Position numbers and translations under genes: made by a program. Of a DNA stretch of 47,834 nucleotides, positions 1 through 7,260 are shown in pieces. Every line of letters begins with the position of its first letter. Within the stretch, counting starts at the first letter, position 1. The notes beneath the pieces were generated by a model. It worked only from the letters and a program-made list of their open reading frames with translations, searched no databases and had not been told where the DNA came from. Where the stretch lies: the NCBI RefSeq assembly GCF_014596465.1, contig NZ_MECK01000112.1, forward strand, positions 1-47,834, written 5' to 3'. The stretch is from Streptomyces sp. CBMA123. GTDB taxonomy: Bacteria; Actinomycetota; Actinomycetes; Streptomycetales; Streptomycetaceae.

Positions 1-125
1 CCGCCCATCGCCAGGTCGACGTTGAGGTTGACGACGGTCTGGTTCTTGGCCGTGTCCAGGCCGTAGGGGCGGGTCTGGGCCATCGCCAGGATCTTGCCGG
101 TGCCGGGCTCGACCATGCTCGCGGC
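1..125 (-). CDS. Penicillin-binding protein, internal fragment (edge of window)
   Basis: Read on the minus strand this stretch gives an uninterrupted peptide beginning AASMVEPGTGKILAMAQTRP and ending NLNVDLAMGG at the window edge. That pattern is typical of the start of the transpeptidase domain in actinobacterial bifunctional (class A) penicillin-binding proteins, where 'VEPGTGKILAMAQ' precedes the segment leading to the catalytic SxxK. Such a protein should have several hundred codons of transglycosylase domain upstream, to the right, but the frame dissolves into a poly-G/C tract at about position 126 and an unrelated transporter ends at 200. Either the gene is truncated or the sequence is misjoined here. 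The family call is inferred from motif memory and is fairly safe; whether the gene is intact is not. Confidence 0.6.
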
Positions 126-199
126 GGGGGGGGCGGGGGGGGGGGCCGGCGGGGGGGCGGGGGCGGCCGGTCAGGGGGGCCGGCCGCTTCGGAGCGGGC
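121..199. other. Poly-G low-complexity junction
   Basis: Positions 125-166 are almost pure G with scattered C, including runs of eight or more G. The tract separates a penicillin-binding protein fragment, which has lost its 5' part, from the 3' end of the MFS gene. No other place in the window looks like it. It could be an assembly or base-calling artefact at a misjoin, or a genuine deletion junction. The 161-199 segment also holds a GGCCGG-rich inverted sequence that could act as the MFS terminator, but the stem is not clean. Confidence 0.5.
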
Positions 200-1738
200 T
201 CAGACGACCGCCTCGACGGCGGGCTCGACGGGCTCCGCGGCGGCCTCGACGGGCTCCGCACCGGCCTCGGCAGCCGGCGTGCCCCGCATCAGCACCAGGG
301 TGAGCACCGCGGCCACCAGGACGGCGATCCCGCCGACCGTGAAGGTGGTGGAGGTGGCGGTGTTGAAGGCCTCCCGGGCGGCCCGGGCCAGGGCGCCGTT
401 GCCGGCGGAGAGGGCGAGCGCGTCGGTGATGGCGTGCCGGGCAGGGGCGGGGGCGTCGGTGGGCATCGCGCCGGTGTAGGTGCTGGAGAGCACGGTGCCG
501 AGGATGGCCACGCCGAGGGCGGCGCCGGACTGCTGGATGGTGTCGTTGAGGGCGGAGCCGACGCCGGCGTGCTCGCCGGGGATGGCGCCCATCAGGGCGT
601 TGGCGGCGGCGGGCATGCCCAGGCCGGAGCCGATGCCGAGCACCAGCATGGCGAGGGCGACCTTGCCGAAGCCGTCGCCGACGGAGAGAGTGGCCAGCAG
701 TCCGAAGCCGCCGGCGATGATCACCATGCCGACCGAGGTGAGCACCCGGGCCGGGAGCTTCTTGCCGAGCGCGGCGCCGATCACGTTGAAGGCGAGCGAG
801 GCGATGGCCAGCGGGATGAAGGCCAGGCCGGTGTCGGTGGGCGAGAACTCCAGCACGAACTGCAGGTACTGGGTGAGCACCAGCATCAGGCCGCCGGTGG
901 CGAAGGTGAGCAGGACGAGGGAGAAGCTGGCGCCGGTGAAGACCCGGTTGCGGAACAGCTTGAGCGGGACCATCGGCGAGTCGGTGCGGACCTGACGGAT
1001 GCCGAAGCCGGTCAGCGCGGCGACCGCGAGGGCCATCGCGCCGAGGGTGTTGACGTGGGCGAAACCGTCCCGCGGCAGCACGATGATCGACCAGACCAGG
1101 GCGGTCATGCCGACCATGGAGAGCAGCATGCCGGGCAGGTCGGGCTTGCGCCACGGGCCCTTGGACTCCGGCATCAGCACGACCGCCGCGACGATGGCCA
1201 CGGCCGCGACCGGCACGTTGAGCAGGAACACCGCGCCCCACCAGAAGTGGGCGATCAGCGCGCCGCCCAGCACCGGGCCGCCGACCAGGCCGATCATGGC
1301 CACCGCGCTCCAGGCGGCGATCGCCTTGGGCCGCTCCTCGTCGTCGAAGACGGTGATCAGGATGGACAGGGTGCTCGGCATGACCAGGGCACCGCCGACG
1401 CCCATCAGCACGCGGCCGGCGATCAGTTCACCGGGGCTGGAGGCGACCGCCGCGACCAGTGAGGCGGCGCCGAACAGCGCCAGCCCGATGATCATCACTT
1501 TTCGCCGTCCGAACCGGTCGGAGAGGCTTCCCGAGGTCAGCAGCAGTCCGGCGAAGACCAGGATGTACGAGTCGATGATCCACTGGATGTCCTGCGCCCC
1601 GGCCTTGAGGTCCTCCGCGATCGGCGGGATGGACACCGTGAGCACCATGTTGTCGATCACCAGCACCAGGCTGCTGAGGCAGAGCACGACCAGGATGAGC
1701 CAGCGACGCGGGTGACGATCCGTCTGACGGTCCACCAC
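200..1738 (-). CDS. DHA2-family MFS multidrug efflux transporter
   Basis: A 512-residue integral membrane protein of the 14-helix DHA2 (EmrB/QacA-like) family of drug:proton antiporters. Motif A of the loop between helices 2 and 3 is visible as GSLSDRFGRR (residues 70-79), and the antiporter motif C as GLVGGPVLGGA (about 150-160). Length is normal for the family. The last ~25 residues are an Ala/Glu/Pro/Val-rich cytoplasmic tail. The ATG start at 1738 gives a short basic N-terminus (VDRQTDRHPRRW) directly before helix 1. The gene is divergent from a TetR regulator at 2052, and the space between them is filled with an operator array, so the pump is very probably repressed by that regulator. 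The substrate cannot be told from sequence. Confidence 0.93.
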   Translation of the reverse strand: MVDRQTDRHPRRWLILVVLCLSSLVLVIDNMVLTVSIPPIAEDLKAGAQDIQWIIDSYILVFAGLLLTSGSLSDRFGRRKVMIIGLALFGAASLVAAVASSPGELIAGRVLMGVGGALVMPSTLSILITVFDDEERPKAIAAWSAVAMIGLVGGPVLGGALIAHFWWGAVFLLNVPVAAVAIVAAVVLMPESKGPWRKPDLPGMLLSMVGMTALVWSIIVLPRDGFAHVNTLGAMALAVAALTGFGIRQVRTDSPMVPLKLFRNRVFTGASFSLVLLTFATGGLMLVLTQYLQFVLEFSPTDTGLAFIPLAIASLAFNVIGAALGKKLPARVLTSVGMVIIAGGFGLLATLSVGDGFGKVALAMLVLGIGSGLGMPAAANALMGAIPGEHAGVGSALNDTIQQSGAALGVAILGTVLSSTYTGAMPTDAPAPARHAITDALALSAGNGALARAAREAFNTATSTTFTVGGIAVLVAAVLTLVLMRGTPAAEAGAEPVEAAAEPVEPAVEAVV

Positions 1739-1818
1739 GTTCCCCCTTCGGTTCGGCGCGTCGGCCGCAGCCCGCGCACGTCCTCGCGTCGGCGGCAGGC
1801 CGCGCGGAAGTCCTCATG

Positions 1819-1858
1819 GCGCACACCGTTCGCCCGTCCCTGACCGAACGGTGTGCGC
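1819..1858. promoter_or_regulatory. Perfect 14-bp inverted repeat upstream of the MFS gene
   Basis: GCGCACACCGTTCG (1819-1832) is repeated exactly in inverted orientation as CGAACGGTGTGCGC (1845-1858), with 12 bases between the arms. It lies about 80 bp upstream of the MFS start and merges with the 19-bp array that runs on to the right; the right arm is part of the second unit of that array. It is a likely high-affinity repressor site controlling the efflux gene. Confidence 0.7.
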
Positions 1859-1994
1859 TACGCCGAACACTGTACGGACACCGAACACTGTTCGCAAGAC
1901 CGCACGATGTACGGATGGCCGCACAACGTACGGGCCGCCGTACGGCGTCCGGATGGTCGTACGGTGTGCGGACAGCCGTACGGTGTGCGGCGCC
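1826..1994. promoter_or_regulatory. Array of about nine 19-bp operator-like repeats between mfs and tetR
   Basis: Units begin at 1826, 1844, 1863, 1881, 1900, 1919, 1938, 1957 and 1976, a spacing of 19 bp (twice 18). Seven or eight fit the near-palindrome CCGnACnnnGTnCGG, for example CCGAACACTGTACGG (1863), CCGCACGATGTACGG (1900), CCGCACAACGTACGG (1919) and CCGTACGGTGTGCGG (1976); the first unit is degenerate. The array ends six bases before a TATGCT -10 element for the TetR gene and extends towards the MFS promoter. The divergent TetR-type protein is the obvious ligand. Such a long phased array is far beyond the one or two operators usual for TetR-controlled pumps and suggests cooperative filament-like binding. 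Confidence 0.8.
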
Positions 1995-2000
1995 GGGGCC

Positions 2001-2006
2001 TATGCT
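2001..2006 (+). promoter_or_regulatory. Candidate -10 element (TATGCT) for the TetR gene
   Basis: TATGCT matches the TAnnnT -10 pattern of housekeeping streptomycete promoters. It lies 33 to 45 bases before the two possible start codons. Its expected -35 position falls inside the last repeat of the operator array, so a bound repressor would occlude RNA polymerase, consistent with autorepression. Confidence 0.5.
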
Positions 2007-2051
2007 GGACGGACCGCACCCGACCAGGGGGCATGTGGAATGGAGGGCCTG

Positions 2052-2831
2052 ATGACGGCCACGTCGGAGGACGACACCCCGCCGGAGCACCGGACCGACG
2101 CCCAGCCGGACTTCCCGTCGCCGTGGAACCGTCCGCAGAAACGGCGGACCCAGCCCGCCCTCAGTCGCGAGCAGATCGTCGCCGAGGCCTTCGCCCTGCT
2201 GGACTCCGACGGCATCGAGGCGCTGAGCATGCGCAAGCTCGGCGCCCGCCTCAACGCCGGCGCCACCTCGCTCTACACCCACGTCGCCAACAAGGACGAG
2301 CTGCTCGCCCTGGTCGTCGACCATGTCTTCGGCGAACTCCCGCTCGCCCGGGCCGAGGGCGCCGAGGACCCGAAGGTCTGGCGCGCGGCCATCGTCGAGT
2401 GCACCGAGGGGATGCGCGCGGCCATCGTGCGCCACCCGTGGATGGTCTCGGTGATCGGCGACGTCGGAATGGTCTACCTCGGCCCCAACTGGATGCGGCT
2501 CTCCGAGGCCCTGCTGGTCCTGATGGAGACGGCCGGCTTCGACCTCGGCGAGGCCAGCGACGTGATGAGCGTCGTCACGGGCTACACCATCGGCACCGCC
2601 ACCGTGGAGGCCGCCTGGCTGAGCGCGCTGACCAAGAGCGGCCAGGGTGAGCAGGAGTTCATGGACCGGCTGCTGCCCGCCGTCGTCGACGCCACCCGGC
2701 CGTACCCGCGACTGCACCGGCTGTACACCACCGAGGTGCCGGGGGAGATCGAGGCCGGCCGGGACAGCAGCTTCCGCCGCGGCCTCGACGTCATCCTGGA
2801 CGGCATCGAGGCGAGGCGCTCCACGTCCTGA
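2052..2831 (+). CDS. TetR/AcrR-family transcriptional repressor (TetR_C_1 type)
   Basis: A 259-residue regulator. The N-terminal DNA-binding domain starts near residue 36 (LSREQIVAEAFALLD), with the helix-turn-helix around 59-78 (RKLGARLNAGATSLYTHVAN) and the family-typical KDEL(L) after it. The C-terminal half resembles the tetracycline-repressor-like ligand domain. The start at 2052 has GGAGGG just upstream; an in-frame ATG at 2040 with AGGGG before it is an alternative. The gene is divergent from the MFS pump and the two share the 19-bp operator array, so it most likely senses a pump substrate and represses both genes. The inducer is unknown. Confidence 0.9.
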   Translation: MTATSEDDTPPEHRTDAQPDFPSPWNRPQKRRTQPALSREQIVAEAFALLDSDGIEALSMRKLGARLNAGATSLYTHVANKDELLALVVDHVFGELPLARAEGAEDPKVWRAAIVECTEGMRAAIVRHPWMVSVIGDVGMVYLGPNWMRLSEALLVLMETAGFDLGEASDVMSVVTGYTIGTATVEAAWLSALTKSGQGEQEFMDRLLPAVVDATRPYPRLHRLYTTEVPGEIEAGRDSSFRRGLDVILDGIEARRSTS

Positions 2832-2852
2832 ACCACCGCCCTCGACCAGCCG

Positions 2853-3653
2853 TCAACTCCCGCTCAGTGCCTGGACCTCGGCGTAGCCGGGCACCGGCCC
2901 GACCGGCCCGCCCGAGGCCACCGCGGCGGCCGTCGCCACCGCCGCCGCCAGCGCCGAGCGGTACAGCAGCGAGCCCAGGCTGACCCGGGCCACCCCGAGC
3001 GCGGCCAGCTCGGCGAGGCCCGGACCGGTCGGCGTCCAGAGGATGTTGAGCGGGAGGGGCGACCGTCCGGCCAGCCGGGCGATCGCCGCCGGCTCGCTCA
3101 GCCCGGGAACGAACGCGCCGTCCGCCCCCGCCTCCCGATAGGCCGCCAGCCGCCGGTCGGTCTCCGGCTCGGGGTCCCCGCACCCGCACCCGCACCAGTA
3201 GGTGTCGGTACGGGCGTTGACGAACAGCTCCGGGACGGCGGCCTTCACCGCCGCGACCTTCGCCGCGTGCGCCCCGGACGGCGCCAGCGTGCCGTCCGGC
3301 CGGCCGTCCTCCAGGTTGATTCCGACCGCCCCGGCCCGCGCCAACTCAACGGCCAGCGAGGCGACTTCGGCCGGGTCGTCACTGAACCCGGACTCCACGT
3401 CCACGCTCAGCAGGAAGCCGTCCCGGCCCAGCCGGCGGGCCAGCCGGACGGTCTCCGCCCGGGTGGCGGCGGCGCCGTCGGGCAGTCCGGCGGCGGCCGC
3501 CACGCCCAGGCTGGTGGTGCCGATCGCGGGGTGCCCGGCAGCGGCGAGGGCGGCGGCCGAGGCGTGGTCCCAGGCGTTCGGGAGCAGCAGCGGTCGGCCG
3601 GGGCGGTGGTGCAGGGCGGTGAACGCGGTCATCGGGGCGGGGGTGGTGGTCAT
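2853..3653 (-). CDS. Isocitrate lyase/PEP mutase superfamily protein
   Basis: A 266-residue protein of the PEP mutase/2-methylisocitrate lyase-like superfamily of cytoplasmic Mg-dependent (beta/alpha)8 barrel enzymes that make or break C-C or C-P bonds next to a carboxylate. Visible family features are LPNAWD near the N-terminus, the metal-binding strand SVDVESGF, the NLEDG strand and VNARTDTY. The catalytic-loop cysteine of true isocitrate lyases (KKCGH) is absent, so it is one of the many orphan members. A Cys/Gly-rich insertion (WCGCGCGDPEPE) follows the NARTD strand. Its ATG overlaps the stop of the upstream P450-like/DinB gene by four bases (ATGA), so the two are probably translationally coupled. 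The substrate is unknown. Confidence 0.85.
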   Translation of the reverse strand: MTTTPAPMTAFTALHHRPGRPLLLPNAWDHASAAALAAAGHPAIGTTSLGVAAAAGLPDGAAATRAETVRLARRLGRDGFLLSVDVESGFSDDPAEVASLAVELARAGAVGINLEDGRPDGTLAPSGAHAAKVAAVKAAVPELFVNARTDTYWCGCGCGDPEPETDRRLAAYREAGADGAFVPGLSEPAAIARLAGRSPLPLNILWTPTGPGLAELAALGVARVSLGSLLYRSALAAAVATAAAVASGGPVGPVPGYAEVQALSGS

Positions 3654-4996
3654 CGCGGCTGCTCCTTGCTCGTGGCGGGGCCCACCGAGTCCTTGCTCGT
3701 GGCGGGGCCCACCGAGTCCTTGCTCGTGGTGGGGCCCACCGAGTCCGCGTAGTAGGCGGCGGTCCTGGCGAGGTGGCAGACGATCTGCCGGAAGCTCCAG
3801 CCCGCCCCCGGCGAGTCGTCCAGCTGCCACTCCGGCAGCGCGGCCACCCGCTGGGCCCAGATCCGCCCGAGCCGGGTGAGCCGGCTGCGGGTCTCGTCCA
3901 GGTCGGCGGCGGTGAACGGTACGAGGTCGGCCGGGGTGGTGACGTTGGAGGCGTGCCAGTGGTCGGCAGCGGCGGGTTCGCCGGCCAGGCGGGCCTCCAC
4001 CTCGGCCAGATGGTCGAGGAGGTGGTCGGCGACCCGGCGCACCACCTTGTGCGGGGTGTAGGTCCGGTCGTCGGCGTTGACCACCGGGCGCCCGTCCCAG
4101 TCCGTCCAGGTGTCCGCCAGGGCGAGCACGTGCGCGATCGTCTCCGGGATCAGGGCGGCGAGTCCGGCCTGGTCGAGGTGGGTCTCGGCGGGCGGCACGG
4201 AGGTGTCCGACGGGTCGGAGGAGCCGTACAGGATGCCCTCGGCGATCACCATCGCCTGCGCGCGGCCCGGGCAGAGCCGGGGCGGAGCGCCGAAGGCCGG
4301 CGGCTCACGGTCAGGGCCCCGGGCGGCGTCGAGGTCGAGCAGCACGTGCGCCCCGGCGGGCACCGCGACCCCGCCGACCACCGTCGCCCGGGCCGCGAAC
4401 CGGCGCATCACCCGGACCGGCGGATCGTCCCGCAGGGCGCCGGCCAGGCCGTCGGGGTGCCGCCGGGCGTGCTCGACGAGGGTGGCGGTGGCGTCGCAGG
4501 CCTGCACCAGCAGGCCGATCCGGTTCGCCGCCGTCTCCGCGTCCTCGTCGCCCATGGCGGGCAGCAGCCGGGCCACCGCCGCATCCGCCTCCGGGTCGCC
4601 CGGGGCCGGGCCGTCCAGGGCCGACTCGGCCGGGGCCGGCTCGAAGTACGCCCGGGCCACCGCCTTCACGTCCCGCGCGACGGCCGCCGGATCGGCCAGG
4701 CCGAGCATCGTCGCCAGCACCCGTACCACCCGCAGCCGGACGTCCGGCTGGTAGCCGCCCGCGGCCAGGATCCGCAGCTTGACCAGGTCCAGCCGGTCCA
4801 GGTCGGCCAGCACCAGCGCCCGGCGCCGGGCGTGCGGCTCGCCCGCGCTGAACCGGGCGACGGTGGCCCGCAGCCAGGCCACCGTGCCGTACGGGCCGGG
4901 CGTGGCCGGCGGTGGGACGAGGGCCGGGTCGGCCAGGGCCGCGGTCACGTCCTGGTCGTGGGAGAAGGTCAGTCCTCGGGGCGTCGGATCGCTCAT
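3650..4996 (-). CDS. Cytochrome P450-like / DinB-like fusion protein
   Basis: A 448-residue single frame joining two unrelated folds. Residues 1-255 look like a shortened P450: an I-helix-like ACDATATL (about 168-175), a K-helix region ALRDDPPV that has R but lacks the Glu of ExxR, and a haem-loop-like FGAPPRLCPGRA (235-246) with candidate thiolate Cys242. The usual N-terminal ~60 residues are missing. Residues 265-420 resemble DinB/maleylpyruvate isomerase-type four-helix proteins, with HKVVRRVADHLLDHLAEVE and SFRQIVCHLART carrying possible metal-binding histidines. The C-terminus is three copies of a 9-residue repeat, DSVGPxTSK. The start at 4996 is chosen because it faces the divergent ArsR-type gene across a palindrome. 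Whether haem binds is doubtful. Confidence 0.7.
   Translation of the reverse strand: MSDPTPRGLTFSHDQDVTAALADPALVPPPATPGPYGTVAWLRATVARFSAGEPHARRRALVLADLDRLDLVKLRILAAGGYQPDVRLRVVRVLATMLGLADPAAVARDVKAVARAYFEPAPAESALDGPAPGDPEADAAVARLLPAMGDEDAETAANRIGLLVQACDATATLVEHARRHPDGLAGALRDDPPVRVMRRFAARATVVGGVAVPAGAHVLLDLDAARGPDREPPAFGAPPRLCPGRAQAMVIAEGILYGSSDPSDTSVPPAETHLDQAGLAALIPETIAHVLALADTWTDWDGRPVVNADDRTYTPHKVVRRVADHLLDHLAEVEARLAGEPAAADHWHASNVTTPADLVPFTAADLDETRSRLTRLGRIWAQRVAALPEWQLDDSPGAGWSFRQIVCHLARTAAYYADSVGPTTSKDSVGPATSKDSVGPATSKEQPR
3663..3743. repeat. Three tandem 27-bp repeats in the 3' end of the P450/DinB gene
   Basis: Copies at 3663-3689, 3690-3716 and 3717-3743 differ at one base only. As 27 is a multiple of three, they encode three in-frame copies of a 9-residue tail unit (DSVGP[AT]TSK on the minus strand). 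The repeat ends ten bases before the stop and the overlapping start of the downstream gene, so copy-number change would alter the protein tail without breaking the coupling. Confidence 0.9.
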
Positions 4997-5000
4997 GCCG

Positions 5001-5056
5001 CCATCGTGGCCCCGGGTCGTTTCGGTCCCGGCCGAACCGTGCCGGGGCGACGATGG
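5001..5056. promoter_or_regulatory. Long imperfect palindrome between divergent genes (ArsR operator candidate)
   Basis: CCATCGTGGCCCCGG (5001-5015) is mirrored by CCGGGGCGACGATGG (5042-5056), 14 of 15 pairs matching. An inner TTCGG...CCGAA pair lies at about 5021-5035. The palindrome fills nearly all of the 64-bp gap between the minus-strand P450/DinB gene and the plus-strand ArsR-type regulator. It is the natural candidate for a shared operator through which that regulator controls both genes. Confidence 0.55.
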
Positions 5057-5060
5057 GGGC

Positions 5061-5822
5061 ATGCCCGACCTTGGACGCACGCCAGTGGACCACCGGGGCT
5101 CGCCGCTCGCCGCCCTCGCCGCGCTGCTCGCCGACCCCACCCGCGCCGCCTTCTGCTCCGCCCTGCTGGACGGCCGGGCCTGGACGGCGGGCGAGCTGGC
5201 CCGGTCGGCGGGCGTCGCGCCGTCGACGGCCAGCGAGCACCTGTCCCGGCTGATCGCGGGCGGGCTGCTGACCGAGGAGCGGCAGGGGCGGCACCGGTAC
5301 GTCCGGCTGGCCTCCCCCGCCGTCGCGACGCTGATCGAGGACCTGACGGTCTTCGCCGAGGCCGCGGCCGGAGCCATCGGACATTCCTCGGGTGAATCCG
5401 CCCGGCCAGGCCCCCGCACCCTCCGCGAGGCCACCCGGCAGAGCGCCGAGGCCCGCGCCCGCACCTGCTACGACCACCTGGCCGGCCGCCTCGGCGTGGC
5501 CGTCGCCGACGCCCTGCTCGACCGCGGCCTGGTCACCGACCGGGCCGGGCTCGCCATCACCCGACGCGGCCACGCCTGGCTGGCCGCGCAGGTCATCGAA
5601 CTGCCGCCGCGCTCCGGCCGCCCGGGCGCGCGCCCGGTGGTGCGCAGCTGCCTGGACTGGACGGAGCGCCGCAGTCACCTCGGCGGCGCGCTGGGCGCCG
5701 CGCTCTGCCGGGCCGCGCTGGACCGCGCCTGGGTCGAGCGGATCGGCTCCGGCCGGGCCCTGCGGGTCACCCCGGACGGCGGCCGGGCGCTGCGCGAGCT
5801 GCTCGGCGTCGAGGTGCCCTGA
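5061..5822 (+). CDS. ArsR-type winged-helix transcriptional regulator
   Basis: A 253-residue protein. Residues 15-75 form an ArsR-like winged helix: ALLADPTRAAFCSALLDG, then ELARSAGVAPSTASEHLSRL as recognition helix and a wing ending RQGRHRYVRL. The C-terminal two-thirds (about 110-250) is a longer extension than small metal-sensing ArsR proteins carry; an HLGGALGAALCRAAL segment and a VTPDGGRALRELLG terminus match the larger DUF-type ArsR regulators common in streptomycetes. No obvious metal-binding cysteine motif (such as ELCVCDL) is present. The ATG at 5061 lies directly after the palindrome with GGGGG upstream. It is divergent from the P450-like/DinB gene, its probable target. Confidence 0.85.
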   Translation: MPDLGRTPVDHRGSPLAALAALLADPTRAAFCSALLDGRAWTAGELARSAGVAPSTASEHLSRLIAGGLLTEERQGRHRYVRLASPAVATLIEDLTVFAEAAAGAIGHSSGESARPGPRTLREATRQSAEARARTCYDHLAGRLGVAVADALLDRGLVTDRAGLAITRRGHAWLAAQVIELPPRSGRPGARPVVRSCLDWTERRSHLGGALGAALCRAALDRAWVERIGSGRALRVTPDGGRALRELLGVEVP

Positions 5823-5835
5823 GCCCCTTCGGGGC
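5823..5835. terminator. Short hairpin after the ArsR gene
   Basis: GCCCCTTCGGGGC immediately follows the stop codon. It forms a 5-bp GC stem with a TTC loop, between two convergent genes. It is short and lacks a T-run, so it is a weak terminator call. Confidence 0.3.
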
Positions 5836-5857
5836 ACCCGCCGCTCACCCCATCGAC

Positions 5858-6346
5858 TCACCCCATCGACTTCGCCCCGTCCAGCGCCTCCCGGATGATG
5901 TCGGCGTGCCCGGCGTGCTGCGCGGTCTCCGCGATCAGGTGCAGCAGCACCCGCCGGGCCGACCAGCTCGCCCCCGGCTCGAACCAGGGCGCCGACGGCA
6001 GCGGGTGGGCGAGGTCGAGGTCGGGCAGGCTCCGGACCAGCTCGTCCGTGCCGCGCGCCACCGCCTCGTACCGGGCGAGCAGGCCGGCCAGGGTCTCGCC
6101 GTCCGCCATCCGGAACTGCGCCGCCCAGTCCCCGTCGTCCCCGCCGCGCATCGCCTCCGCGCCGCCAGTGATGAACCGCGCCCAGCGCGCCTCGACCGCC
6201 GCCACGTGCTTGACCAGCCCGCCCAGGCACAGCTCGCTCGCCGTGGTGCGCCGGGCCGCCTGCTCGTCACCGAGGTCCCGGACGGTGCGGCGCAGCAGCC
6301 CGCGGTGCTTGTCCAGCGTCTCGACGAGCTCCTCGCGCTCGCCCAT
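5858..6346 (-). CDS. DinB-family (DUF664-like) protein
   Basis: A 162-residue helical-bundle protein. Residues 1-30 match the DinB start pattern (ELVETLDKHRGLLRRTVRDLGDE), followed by GGLVKHVAAVEARW with the first conserved His and HLIAETAQHAGHADIIREAL near the C-terminus with the paired histidines that bind a divalent metal in this superfamily. Members act as bacillithiol/mycothiol-dependent transferases or have no known role; the exact activity cannot be read. It starts one base inside the stop of the upstream VOC gene (TGATG overlap at 6346), so the pair forms a coupled two-gene operon. Confidence 0.88.
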   Translation of the reverse strand: MGEREELVETLDKHRGLLRRTVRDLGDEQAARRTTASELCLGGLVKHVAAVEARWARFITGGAEAMRGGDDGDWAAQFRMADGETLAGLLARYEAVARGTDELVRSLPDLDLAHPLPSAPWFEPGASWSARRVLLHLIAETAQHAGHADIIREALDGAKSMG

Positions 6347-7143
6347 CAGACGTCCGTCGTCGGCGGCCGCGCGCCCACCGTCCGGCCGAGGTCGATCAGC
6401 CCGAAGGCCGCGCCCTGCTGGTCACCGACGGCGGCGAACCGCCCGAACGGGCTGTCCATCGGCCCGAAGTACACCGTGCCGCCCTGCTTCCTCAGCCGTT
6501 CGATCGCGGCGTCGGCGTCGTCCACGGCGAAGTAGACGCTCACGTACGAGGGCGCCTCGGGCGGCAGGAAGTCGCCCTCCGCGCCCATCCGGCCCAGCAC
6601 CGGCTCGCCGCCGACCAGGAACATCCGGTAGTCGAACTGCTCGGAGTCCATCTTCCGCACGCCGTACGGGAAGACCGCCGGGAAGAAGGTGTCGGCTTTC
6701 GCGGGCTCGCGGGTGACGATCTCGGCCCAGCTGTACGCGCCGGGCGCGACCTGCTTCTCGAAGCCCTCGTGGACCCCGCCCTGCCAGACGCCGAACGCCA
6801 CCCCGCCCGGGTCCCTGGCGATCACCATGGTGCCGAAGTCACCGACCTGCATCGGGCCCATCACCACCTCCCCGCCGTTGGTGCGGATCCGCTCGGCGGT
6901 CGCGGCCGCGTCCGGCGAGGCCAGGTAGAGGCACCAGGCGGACTGCGCCTCGGTCCCCGGCATCGGCGGCACGATCGCGGCCACCGCCTTGCCGTCCGAG
7001 TACGCCTGGGTGTAGTTGCCGTACTCCGACGAGCTCTCGCCGAAGGTCCAGCCGAGGACGTCGCCGTAGAAGGCCTTGGCGCCCTCCAGGTCGGTGAACA
7101 TCGCGTCGGCCCAACAGGGTGTGCCCTCAGGTAGCGCAGCCAT
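6346..7143 (-). CDS. VOC (glyoxalase/bleomycin-resistance-like) family protein with two domains
   Basis: A 265-residue cytoplasmic protein with two tandem vicinal-oxygen-chelate modules. The first (about 8-120) shows CWADAMFTDLEGAKAFYGDVLGW and ends DPGGVAFGVWQ; the second (about 135-255) starts with SWAEIVTREPAKADTFFPAVF and ends GDQQGAAFGLIDL. This length and arrangement match the two-domain VOC proteins abundant in actinomycetes, often linked to antibiotic or electrophile tolerance, but substrates are mostly unknown. A minus-strand TAGGCT (-10-like, 7209-7214) lies about 65 bases before the start. It is coupled to the DinB-family gene by a one-base stop/start overlap. Confidence 0.88.
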   Translation of the reverse strand: MAALPEGTPCWADAMFTDLEGAKAFYGDVLGWTFGESSSEYGNYTQAYSDGKAVAAIVPPMPGTEAQSAWCLYLASPDAAATAERIRTNGGEVVMGPMQVGDFGTMVIARDPGGVAFGVWQGGVHEGFEKQVAPGAYSWAEIVTREPAKADTFFPAVFPYGVRKMDSEQFDYRMFLVGGEPVLGRMGAEGDFLPPEAPSYVSVYFAVDDADAAIERLRKQGGTVYFGPMDSPFGRFAAVGDQQGAAFGLIDLGRTVGARPPTTDV

Positions 7144-7224
7144 CTCTCAGCCCTCGTGTCCGGCGGTGCGGGCGCGCGCCGGAAGGCGCGCGCGGCCCCC
7201 GACTCGCCAGCCTAGCCACGACGC

Positions 7225-7260
7225 GGCGCACCCGCGCGGGCTGAACCGCGCGGGTGCGCC
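7225..7260 (-). terminator. Strong 15-bp hairpin downstream of geosmin synthase
   Basis: GGCGCACCCGCGCGG (7225-7239) pairs perfectly with CCGCGCGGGTGCGCC (7246-7260) around a 6-base loop. It lies about 50 bp after the geosmin synthase stop and ahead of the VOC gene on the same strand, so it should isolate the geosmin transcript from the downstream operon. There is no T-run, as is usual in these genomes. Confidence 0.8.

Noticed and set aside
1826..1994. Replication iterons or CRISPR-like repeats
   Set aside because: No replication initiator gene is near; the units lie between a divergent TetR and MFS pair and contain dyads, so operators are the better reading.
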